NCBI GenBank assembly: GCA_017961965.1
Contig: JAGCWG010000386.1
Span: 1-7,398, forward strand
DNA from: Bacteroidaceae bacterium
GTDB taxonomy: Bacteria; Bacteroidota; Bacteroidia; Bacteroidales; Bacteroidaceae
DNA length: 7,398 nt
Direction: 5' to 3'
Shown here: one piece after another, positions 1-5,900 of the stretch
Layout: each line of letters starts with the position of its first letter
How positions within the stretch are numbered: the first letter of the stretch is position 1
Notes under the pieces: model-generated
Told to the model about the DNA's origin: nothing
Database searches by the model: none
What the model saw: the letters and a program-made list of their open reading frames with translations, nothing else
Program-made: the position numbers and the translations under genes

Positions 1-1
1 C

Positions 2-307
2 TTTGAGGAGCACGACAAGACAGTAGCATACTCACTCAGCATCCCATTCATCTCCACCTTTGCCTTCGCAGCGGTAATGAAACATCAGGATGCCCCTGGA
101 ACCACATTCAAGCGTCACATGAAGATTGCACAAGGCGTACTCAGCGAGGACGATTGTCTCCTCCGTGAGATTCTCTTCAATCCTTACACCAAGGATCAGG
201 TCACTCAGATATGCGAAGAGATGCAGGAGCTTATCGACATCATCGACAACCGTGACGAGGAGCACATGCAACGCTATCTCACCAAGATACGTGCGAATAT
301 AAAATAG
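2..307 (+). CDS. tyrA: Prephenate dehydrogenase, C-terminal part (5' end outside window)
   Basis: The reading frame is already open at the left edge and ends at TAG 305-307, leaving 101 codons. Prephenate dehydrogenase oxidatively decarboxylates prephenate to 4-hydroxyphenylpyruvate with NAD(P)+ in tyrosine synthesis, in the cytoplasm. The missing N-terminal half would hold the Rossmann fold. The visible part is the all-helical dimerisation domain. It begins FEEHDKTVAYSLSIPF, where the EEHD segment is the conserved 'T-x-EEHD' stretch of this family. A helix containing GTTFKRHMKIAQGVLSEDD follows, then LLREILFNPYT and a charged C-terminal helix ending TKIRANIK. The wording matches what I remember of the stand-alone Bacteroidales enzyme, which usually sits last in a pheA-aminotransferase-DAHP synthase/chorismate mutase-tyrA cluster; those neighbours would lie to the left and are not visible. 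No ACT or chorismate mutase domain follows. Function is inferred from the C-terminus only. Confidence 0.83.
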   Translation, partial: FEEHDKTVAYSLSIPFISTFAFAAVMKHQDAPGTTFKRHMKIAQGVLSEDDCLLREILFNPYTKDQVTQICEEMQELIDIIDNRDEEHMQRYLTKIRANIK

Positions 308-323
308 CCCTTGGGCTATTTTA
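301..323 (+). terminator. Intrinsic terminator of tyrA
   Basis: An inverted repeat, AAATAGCC (302-309) and GGCTATTT (314-321), with a 4-nt loop CTTG. The stem can be extended by A301-T322. The 3' arm ends in a short T run (ATTTT). The left arm contains the tyrA stop codon (305-307), so the gene ends inside the hairpin. The GC core is only four pairs, so termination may be incomplete. Confidence 0.65.
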
Positions 324-328
324 GAATT

Positions 329-356
329 GATAATGGATAATGGATAATTAATAATT
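329..356. repeat. 7-bp tandem repeat, four units
   Basis: Four consecutive 7-mers: GATAATG (329-335), GATAATG (336-342), GATAATT (343-349), AATAATT (350-356). The first two are identical and the later ones drift by one base each. The tract lies between two terminator hairpins. Short AT-rich heptamer tracts of this type are, from memory, common in Bacteroidales intergenic DNA. No function can be assigned. Confidence 0.75.
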
Positions 357-358
357 AA

Positions 359-390
359 GCCGTTCGGACGCTTGTTCCGAACGGTTTTCT
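359..390 (+). terminator. Strong intrinsic terminator, possibly an attenuator before the cystatin-like gene
   Basis: Perfect 9-bp stem CCGTTCGGA (360-368) and TCCGAACGG (376-384), with loop CGCTTGT, followed by TTTTCT. This is a much better hairpin than the one at 301-323. It is either a second backstop for tyrA transcription or part of the leader of the gene starting at 410, which begins 25 bp after the stem. Confidence 0.8.
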
Positions 391-409
391 GTATTTCACT
401 CTTAAAGAA

Positions 410-733
410 ATGAATAAAATGATACTTGCCATTGCATCCACACTTGTAACCGTAGGATGCACAAGCCCGAATACGACAAAGAGAGAGATGCTTTGCGGTG
501 GTTACACGGATTTCCGCAAACCTACGACTGAGGAGAAAACTTTGTTCATAAATACTTACAAGAGTGACACCTTGCTAACGCCTAACAAGGTGGCAACACA
601 AGTGGTTGCAGGTATGAATTACAAGTTCCGCTGCAAGGACAAGCAGTCACACACCTACGAGGTTGTCATCTACAAGCCTCTGCCTAATCAGGGCAAGGCA
701 ACCGTGACAAGCGTACAGGAGTGCAAGAAATAA
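410..733 (+). CDS. Cystatin-like cysteine protease inhibitor, predicted lipoprotein
   Basis: The 107-residue product starts at ATG 410, preceded by CTTAAAGAA. Residues 1-16 look like a lipoprotein signal peptide ending VTVG-C17, which fits the general lipobox with Thr at -3. No acidic surface-export signal follows Cys17 (TSPNTTKRE), so a periplasm-facing anchor is more likely than surface display. The mature part of about 91 residues carries the three cystatin binding elements: an N-terminal Gly pair (LCGGYT, G30-G31), the first hairpin loop QVVAG at 64-68 followed by MNYKF, and a second loop PLPN at 90-93. It resembles animal stefins (MMCGAP..., QVVAGTNY, SLP). The stretch between the glycines and QVVAG is about 33 residues, shorter than the 45-50 in stefin B, so the helix is trimmed. 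Cystatins block papain-like (C1) proteases reversibly. Cysteines at 29, 75 and 105 remain after processing. No TAnnTTTG promoter is visible between 308 and 409. The target protease is unknown. Confidence 0.8.
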   Translation: MNKMILAIASTLVTVGCTSPNTTKREMLCGGYTDFRKPTTEEKTLFINTYKSDTLLTPNKVATQVVAGMNYKFRCKDKQSHTYEVVIYKPLPNQGKATVTSVQECKK

Positions 734-744
734 ATCATAACGAT

Positions 745-1356
745 TCACAATATTCCGACAAAGTGGAACATGGATTTGTAGTAGGCGGCTTTCTTATCTA
801 AAGAAAGGGGATAGGCACGTGAGGAGGATGGAAGGCGATAGAGGACAAGAGATGTGTCTGGTATTGTGACCCACTCCCCCACTTTTGGTTCTTGCGGAAT
901 GTTAAGATATGAACAAATTGTGGTTGTTGCCTTCTCGCCTGTGGTGACGATAGCTCTACATTCGGGAATACGAGTGAGGAGCTGACGGATGTCAGTTGGT
1001 TCAACAACTTCGAGGAACTTGTCTGAGGCGTTATCCTTGAGTCGGCGGACAGCGGTGGCGGTATCATAGAATGCGATGCCTTTATCGTTCAGGAATGAGA
1101 CGATATCGTCAAGACGGAAAGTCTTGCGGTCATTATCGACAAAATAGTTCTTGTCACCGAAGAAGATGAGTCCTTCGATGCGCCAATGGTCGTTGAGGAA
1201 GTTAGGATAAAAGAAATCCATACTCCAACGCTTTCGCTGGGGTGGAAAACTACCGAGGAATAAGACCTTGGCGTTTGACGGCAAGAATGGGAGAAGCGGA
1301 TGATATTCCACTCCACCAACAGACCTTGATATGTTATTATGATTAAGAAAATTCAC
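745..1356 (-). CDS. Uracil-DNA glycosylase superfamily protein (TDG/Mug-like)
   Basis: A 203-residue leftward product. Members of the superfamily excise uracil or mispaired thymine from DNA at the start of base-excision repair. Two superfamily motifs are visible. Motif 1 is GSFPP at 35-39, where Mug/TDG have G-x-N-P-G. Motif 2 is LPSSSRAYP at 175-183, followed by DKKAAYY, close to the MPSSSARCAQFP...DKVHYY stretch of vertebrate TDG. Between them lie WSMDFFYPNFLNDHW (44-58), YDTATAVRRL (97-106) and IVTTGEKA (136-143). The catalytic Asn of Mug/TDG motif 1 is replaced by Phe37, so activity and substrate are uncertain. The reading frame can only start at GTG 1354-1356, because there is no Met until residue 46 and a stop lies six codons upstream. 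An alternative is the GTG at 1309-1311, giving MEYHPLLPF. The gene converges on the cystatin gene, with 11 bp between stop codons and no hairpin there. A promoter and leader terminator lie upstream at 1374-1477. Confidence 0.78.
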   Translation of the reverse strand: MNFLNHNNISRSVGGVEYHPLLPFLPSNAKVLFLGSFPPQRKRWSMDFFYPNFLNDHWRIEGLIFFGDKNYFVDNDRKTFRLDDIVSFLNDKGIAFYDTATAVRRLKDNASDKFLEVVEPTDIRQLLTRIPECRAIVTTGEKATTTICSYLNIPQEPKVGEWVTIPDTSLVLYRLPSSSRAYPLSLDKKAAYYKSMFHFVGIL

Positions 1357-1442
1357 TTTATTGGATTTGCTTTAAAATAAAAAAGGGATACCGCCGTATC
1401 CCAACCTTTTGTTAACCTTAAATCTAATACTATGAAAAACAC
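1353..1442 (-). CDS. Possible 29-aa leader peptide overlapping the glycosylase start
   Basis: Reading leftward, GTG at 1440-1442 opens a 29-codon frame beginning MFFIVLDLRLTKGWD. It passes through the terminator hairpin without a stop and ends at TGA 1353-1355. That stop overlaps the GTG start of the glycosylase (1354-1356) in a GTGA arrangement. The start codon falls almost exactly where transcription should begin from the promoter at 1447-1477, so translation would have to be leaderless. The hydrophobic opening resembles short leader sequences I recall before other Bacteroidales genes, but this is unverified. It could equally be a non-coding leader with a chance open frame. Confidence 0.3.
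   Translation of the reverse strand: MFFIVLDLRLTKGWDTAVSLFYFKANPIK
1374..1402 (-). terminator. Intrinsic terminator in the leader of the glycosylase gene
   Basis: On the minus strand GGGATAC (1402-1396), loop GGCG and GTATCCC (1391-1385) form a perfect 7-bp stem. It is followed directly by TTTTTTATTTT (1384-1374). This is a textbook intrinsic terminator for leftward transcription. It lies between the promoter at 1447-1477 and the glycosylase start at 1356, so it would either cut off a short RNA or attenuate the gene. On the plus strand the T tract after the stem is poor and separated by AACC. Confidence 0.8.
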
Positions 1443-1443
1443 G
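1378..1443 (-). ncRNA. Predicted short leader RNA (about 65 nt) ending at the terminator
   Basis: The region is bounded by the predicted transcription start near 1443 and the U tract of the hairpin at 1385-1402. It holds the motif AGATTTAAGGTTAAC (1425-1411), which I remember as recurrent in front of Bacteroidales genes but cannot check here. It may be an attenuated leader rather than an independent RNA. The ends are estimates. Confidence 0.4.
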
Positions 1444-1446
1444 TTG

Positions 1447-1477
1447 CAAAGATATGGGGTTTTCACGATACTTGCAA
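1447..1477 (-). promoter_or_regulatory. Bacteroidales-type promoter for the leader and glycosylase gene
   Basis: The minus strand reads TATCTTTG at 1454-1447, a full match to the -7 consensus TAnnTTTG. A TTG at 1477-1475 lies 20 nt upstream and fits the -33 element. The TTG is part of the 8-bp palindrome CTTGCAAG (1471-1478). Expected transcription start is near 1443, giving about 87 nt of leader before the GTG at 1356. Confidence 0.72.
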
Positions 1478-1650
1478 GTTTTTTCGAGTATTATTTTATA
1501 CGTTTCAATATTTTAATGACAAATATCAATACACCTTTCGAAAAACAAACCATATATATGAACATTGGGCAATACCACTATACACAAAGAACATGGGCGT
1601 TTAATGATACATATAGACCCCAACGTTGAATGAAAAAAAGCGAAAGTGAG
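1478..1650. other. AT-rich intergenic gap without a recognised gene
   Basis: This stretch lies between the glycosylase promoter and the end of the tolC-like gene. I see no convincing reading frame, no tRNA-like fold and no TAnnTTTG promoter. After the tolC-like stop, the minus strand runs through AGCTCACTTTCGCT and then seven T residues (1637-1631). That could be a weak efflux-operon terminator, but the stem is only about three pairs. The 8-bp palindrome CAACGTTG lies at 1621-1628. Confidence 0.5.
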
Positions 1651-2829
1651 CTATTCTACACATTGCAATTCGGCAAGAGCACAATAATAGTCACACTCCA
1701 CAGACAGGAGCTTTGCGTATAGTTCATAATACTGGTTCTGCTCAGTAATATAATCCAAAAGGGAGATTTCGCCAGCATCAAGTGCTTTTTGTAAAAGTGA
1801 CAGATTCTGAACAGAAGACAAAGCCTTCTGCTGTCCATCATAGATAGTTCGAAGTCTTGACACCCTAAGACGTAGCTCCTCTATCTGCATATCAAGTTTA
1901 AGTCTTTCGTCTTCCACCTGTTCACGTACCGCCATTTCATGCGCTCTTGCCATGCGCACACTTCTGTTATTGCGCCACAAAGGAACGGAAAGACCGAGGG
2001 TAACACCACGAAACTTCTCATCTCTCGTCAGTTCTGCCATATAACCTACAGACAGTTCTGGTGCATTGTTTGCCTTAGCCAACGATGTTTCCTTTTTAGC
2101 CGCAACAACCTTCTGGTCAGCAAGGTTTGATACTGCCGAGCGTACATTCATGTTTCCCAAATCATTGCCAGCAATAGAAAGAGAGAATGAAGGAGGATAA
2201 TCGGTAGAAGTAAACTCAACATCCTTGCCACCATTCATCGCCTTGAGCCTATGGAACATCATCTGACGGTCGAGCAAGGATGTCTGGTAATCCGTTTCAA
2301 CATTAACAAGTTCAAGCCTAGCCTTACCCAAGTCAATCTTATTTGTCTCGCCAGCATCAAGCATCTTTACATACTTATCATTCAACTCTTTGGCATTTGT
2401 AAGACGAGTTTCATTGAGTTCGACAAGACGATTAAGATAAACAGCCTTAAGCAGCACTTGAGTGGTCTCAAGAGCATACGAAAGACGCTTGACATCAAGC
2501 TCTCCCAACGAGACGCCCTCCTTTGCCCTTGCAACTTTCTTTTTTATACCCAAGATAAAAGCCGCATCCAGTTTCTGACTTACGGAGACATCCTTGCGCG
2601 AACCAACATCTGTCGGTGAGCCCCACAGATAATTGAAGCCTATCTCAGGATTCTCAAGTGTAAGTTCGGAATTATGTCCAGCAATCTCAGCTGCTGCAGA
2701 AGCAGATTCCGCACGCATCACAGTATTATTCGCCATAATAGAGCGAAGCACATCTTCAAATGATTGCGATTGCGCATTACCCATAAAAGGGAAAAGGAAA
2801 AGAGCAAATGACAAATATCTTGTTTTCAT
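1651..2829 (-). CDS. TolC-family outer-membrane efflux channel (CzcC/CusC-like)
   Basis: The 392-residue product forms the outer-membrane and periplasmic tunnel through which the RND pump expels its substrate. It starts with a classical signal peptide (KTRYLSFALFLFPFMGNAQS, residues 2-21) with cleavage likely after the Ala-Gln near 20. There is no lipobox Cys, unlike E. coli CusC. Mature residues 24-60 give the family opening (SFEDVLRSIMANN, then an Ala-rich helix), and ENPEIGFNYLWG lies at about 59-70. Two long helical repeats follow, at about 95-200 and 240-385. The second β-strand block reads APELSVGYMAEL and GVTLGLSVPLW, and the C-terminus carries the family's LDAGEISLLDYITEQNQYYE. It is shorter than typical TolC/CusC proteins (about 450 aa), as is common for CzcC-like members. 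Its ATG overlaps the pump's TGA (ATGA, 2826-2829), which indicates translational coupling. It is last in the operon. Confidence 0.9.
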   Translation of the reverse strand: MKTRYLSFALFLFPFMGNAQSQSFEDVLRSIMANNTVMRAESASAAAEIAGHNSELTLENPEIGFNYLWGSPTDVGSRKDVSVSQKLDAAFILGIKKKVARAKEGVSLGELDVKRLSYALETTQVLLKAVYLNRLVELNETRLTNAKELNDKYVKMLDAGETNKIDLGKARLELVNVETDYQTSLLDRQMMFHRLKAMNGGKDVEFTSTDYPPSFSLSIAGNDLGNMNVRSAVSNLADQKVVAAKKETSLAKANNAPELSVGYMAELTRDEKFRGVTLGLSVPLWRNNRSVRMARAHEMAVREQVEDERLKLDMQIEELRLRVSRLRTIYDGQQKALSSVQNLSLLQKALDAGEISLLDYITEQNQYYELYAKLLSVECDYYCALAELQCVE

Positions 2830-5800
2830 TTCTTTCGATAAATTAGTGGTACGACAAACATATTAAGGAACGTAGAGCTAACCAGTCCCCCAAGCATCAC
2901 CTTTGCCATTGGCGACTGTATCTCATTGCCCGGAAGTTCCGAACCGACAGAAAGAGGCACAAGGGCAAGAGCCGATGTGAAAGCCGTCATGAGAATAGGT
3001 GTTAGTCGGTCAAGCGAACCGTTTAGCACAGCCGTATGCACATCCATACCCTTGCTGACAAGTCCGTTGTACTGGTCAATCAGAAGCATTCCATTTCTGG
3101 TAGCAATACCAAACAGAGAGATAAACCCGATGATTGCAGGAATACTCAGTTCACCACCCGTAACCACAAGTGCCATGACACCTCCGATAAGGGCAAGAGG
3201 AAGATTAATAAGCACTATTGCTGACTGGGTAGCATTACGGAACTGTCCGTACAAGAGTACGAATATAACTATCACCGAAAGCAAAGAGGTAACCAACAGT
3301 ATTCGTGAAGCATTCTCTGCACTTTCAAACTGTCCGCCATACTCCACATGACATTCTTCAGGCAAATCGACATTATCGGCAATTGTACGCTTTATCTCGT
3401 TTACAGTACTACGAAGGTCACGTCCTTCCACATTGGCAGAAACGACAATCTTACGACTCACATTCTCACGACTGATAGAATTTGGTCCTGTCGTCGATTC
3501 AACATTGGCGATATACTCAAGAGGTATCTTACTGTCTCCAGCATCCACCATTAGCGAACGAATATCCTCAATACTCCTTCTGTCTTCATCGTCCAACTTA
3601 ATCGTAAGGTCAAATGCAATACTGCCCTCATATACGGAAGAAACGACCTTGCCGTCAAGAAGTACACTAACATAATCGGCAAATTGACGTGGAGTAATCC
3701 CATACTTAGCCATCAAACCTCTACGTGGAGTAATACGAATCTGCGGACGTTCAACCTGTTGTTCCACCTTAAGGTCAACCACTCCATCAATGTTCTCTAT
3801 CGCCTCACGAATATTTCCTGCCACATGGTACATACGATTGAGGTCGTTGCCAAACAACTTGATTGCCACATTGGCACGAGTACCGCTGAGCATGGCATCT
3901 ATCCTGTGCGATATCGGTTGTCCTATCTCGATGCTTACTCCCGGAAGTGCAGAAAGCTTTTCACGCACATCACGAGTCAGCTCGGCACGACTTCTTCCAT
4001 CAAGTACAAAAGGAGCCTCTATCTCACTCGTATTGACTCCGAAAGCATGTTCGTCAAGTTCGGCACGTCCTGTCTTTCTTGCCACCGTCTGTATCTCTGG
4101 TATCGTCATGAGCAGTTCCTCTGCCTTGCGTCCAATCTTGTCTGACTCATCAAGGGAGATGCCCGGTAGCGTACTTATACTTATCGTATATGAGCCCTCA
4201 TTGAACGAAGGGAGGAACGAGCTTCCCAAAGTAAAGAACAATATGAGAGTTACGACAAACACGGCAAGAGTACTACCGAGTACACCCCTACGATGCTCAA
4301 AAGACCACTCCAATGCCTTCTCATAATACGACTTCAATATCGTAACAAAACGAGGCTCAACCGTTATCCGTCCTTTACCCGGTTTCAGGAAATAGCTACA
4401 AAGAACAGGAGTAAGCGTAAGCGCAACAATTGTCGAAGCAAAAAGACTTACGATAAAGGCAACACCAAGAGGCATCAGCATCCTGCCCTCCATACCGTCA
4501 AGAAAGAACAAAGGAACGAAACTGACCACTATGATGAATGTAGAATTGAGGATTGGCATACGTACCTCACGACTTGCATTATATATAATGTCAAGTACGG
4601 AACCATCAACAGGTTTCCAGCCTCTCAACCGCTTATACACATTCTCCACATCCACTATTGCATCATCCACAAGTGAACCGATAGCAATAGCCATGCCACC
4701 AATAGACATAGTATTGATGGTAAGTCCGAAACAACGAAGCGTAAGGATAGACACAAGGAGTGCAAGCGGAATAGTCACAAGCGATATGACTGTTGTCCTT
4801 ATATTCATCAGAAAGACGAAAAGAATCAAGACAACGAACAAGGCACCCTCAATGAGCGACTCACGAATATTACCTATCGAAGCATCGATGAAACGTGTCT
4901 GTCTGAATATATCCTTATCTATACTTACATCAGCAGGAAGCGATGAGCGGATATCCTCAATAGCCTCATCCAGCCTTTGTGTCAGTTCTATGCTGCTAAC
5001 ATTAGGCTGACGAGCAATAGTGAGAAGTACGGCAGGCTTGGCATTATTTGAGGCAACACCTGTCTTTGGAGACTTGTTGCCGATTTTTATGTCTGCCACT
5101 TGATTGAGCAAGATAGGACTGCCATCCACATTTTTCACGACTGTCTGACCGAGTTCTTCCGTATTATTTGTATTCAAGACTCCACGGATGACATATTCGT
5201 TTCCGTGTTCATAGAGTACTCCACCAGACACGCTCTGATTCATATCACTTACTGCATCGACCACTTCATCAACAGTAACACCATGATGTTTCATACGTTC
5301 AGGATGGACAGCAACCTGATATTCCTTGACCTCACCACCTTGTACGCTAACCTGAGCCACTCCACCAACAGCAAGCAATCGCTTGCGTATGTTCCAGTCA
5401 GCAAGTGTACGCAAGTGTTGCAATGATGTCGTGTCGGCAGTAAGACCAATAATCATCACCTCACCAAGTATGGATGACTGAGGTCCAAGTGTAGGACGAC
5501 CAATATTGTCAGGCAAGGAAGCCGACACCTCAGCAAGACGTTCCGTGACAATCTGGCGGGCACGGTACACATCCGTTCCCCACTCAAACTCCACCCACAC
5601 ACATGAGAATCCCATTGTTGAGGTACTACGAACGCGCCTCACATCAGTGGCACCGTTCACAGCCGTCTCTATAGGGAACGTGACAGAACGCTCCACCTCT
5701 TCGGGAGCCATTCCGTTTGCCTCAGTCATAACTACGACTGTCGGAGCATTAAGGTCAGGAAATACATCCACTTCCGTAGTGTAGGCGCAATATATGCCTG

Positions 5801-5876
5801 CCACGAAGACAATAAGCGCCACGACCAGCACCAGCAATCTGTTATTAAGAGAAAAATGTATTATCTTATTCAACAT
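2826..5876 (-). CDS. CusA/CzcA-family heavy-metal efflux RND pump
   Basis: The inner-membrane proton-driven pump of a tripartite efflux system, 1016 aa from the ATG at 5874-5876. The frame extends eight codons upstream to a TTG, but the start MLNKIIHFSLNNRLLVL matches family members and leaves a 24-bp gap after the preceding gene. The first membrane segment is at about 13-33, followed by EVDVFPDLNAPTV (35-47), typical of HME-RND. Porter domains span about 45-335. Membrane segments 2-6 cover about 340-495, with the relay motif AIGSLVDDAIVDVEN at 398-412 (D404, D405, E411). Segment 7 is at about 533-550, the second porter half at about 556-860 with ISHRIDAMLSG (655-665), and the last membrane block at 860-1012 with FGIATRNGML (922-931). 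The motif lies between CusA (AIG-DAA-EN) and CzcA (DFG-DGA-VEN). The segment aligned by memory with the methionine-bearing loop of E. coli CusA reads SKIPLEYIA without Met, which argues mildly against Cu/Ag. It belongs to one operon with its neighbours. Confidence 0.93.
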   Translation of the reverse strand: MLNKIIHFSLNNRLLVLVVALIVFVAGIYCAYTTEVDVFPDLNAPTVVVMTEANGMAPEEVERSVTFPIETAVNGATDVRRVRSTSTMGFSCVWVEFEWGTDVYRARQIVTERLAEVSASLPDNIGRPTLGPQSSILGEVMIIGLTADTTSLQHLRTLADWNIRKRLLAVGGVAQVSVQGGEVKEYQVAVHPERMKHHGVTVDEVVDAVSDMNQSVSGGVLYEHGNEYVIRGVLNTNNTEELGQTVVKNVDGSPILLNQVADIKIGNKSPKTGVASNNAKPAVLLTIARQPNVSSIELTQRLDEAIEDIRSSLPADVSIDKDIFRQTRFIDASIGNIRESLIEGALFVVLILFVFLMNIRTTVISLVTIPLALLVSILTLRCFGLTINTMSIGGMAIAIGSLVDDAIVDVENVYKRLRGWKPVDGSVLDIIYNASREVRMPILNSTFIIVVSFVPLFFLDGMEGRMLMPLGVAFIVSLFASTIVALTLTPVLCSYFLKPGKGRITVEPRFVTILKSYYEKALEWSFEHRRGVLGSTLAVFVVTLILFFTLGSSFLPSFNEGSYTISISTLPGISLDESDKIGRKAEELLMTIPEIQTVARKTGRAELDEHAFGVNTSEIEAPFVLDGRSRAELTRDVREKLSALPGVSIEIGQPISHRIDAMLSGTRANVAIKLFGNDLNRMYHVAGNIREAIENIDGVVDLKVEQQVERPQIRITPRRGLMAKYGITPRQFADYVSVLLDGKVVSSVYEGSIAFDLTIKLDDEDRRSIEDIRSLMVDAGDSKIPLEYIANVESTTGPNSISRENVSRKIVVSANVEGRDLRSTVNEIKRTIADNVDLPEECHVEYGGQFESAENASRILLVTSLLSVIVIFVLLYGQFRNATQSAIVLINLPLALIGGVMALVVTGGELSIPAIIGFISLFGIATRNGMLLIDQYNGLVSKGMDVHTAVLNGSLDRLTPILMTAFTSALALVPLSVGSELPGNEIQSPMAKVMLGGLVSSTFLNMFVVPLIYRKK

Positions 5877-5900
5877 CGGTCTTATTTTGTTTTGTTTCAA

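Noticed and set aside
329..356. Heptamer tract as a CRISPR-like or origin iteron array
   Set aside because: Units are adjacent without spacers, only 7 bp long and simple AT-rich sequence; there are no cas or replication genes nearby.
1432..1629. Rightward 65-codon open frame starting MKNTLQRYG
   Set aside because: It overlaps the leftward glycosylase promoter antisense, has no promoter or family resemblance, and its low-complexity content fits AT-rich non-coding DNA.
1621..1653. Terminator for the efflux operon after the tolC-like gene
   Set aside because: There is a run of seven T on the minus strand but only about three stem pairs before it, so it is noted in the gap entry rather than called.
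2926..5784. Several rightward open frames of 60-180 codons antisense to the pump gene
   Set aside because: They are shadows of the strongly conserved leftward gene, have no family motifs and no promoters of their own.
5877..5900. Eight extra codons at the pump N-terminus from a TTG (MKQNKIRP)
   Set aside because: The ATG at 5876 gives the usual family start MLNKIIHFS; the TTG directly abuts the upstream stop codon and the extra residues match nothing known to me.
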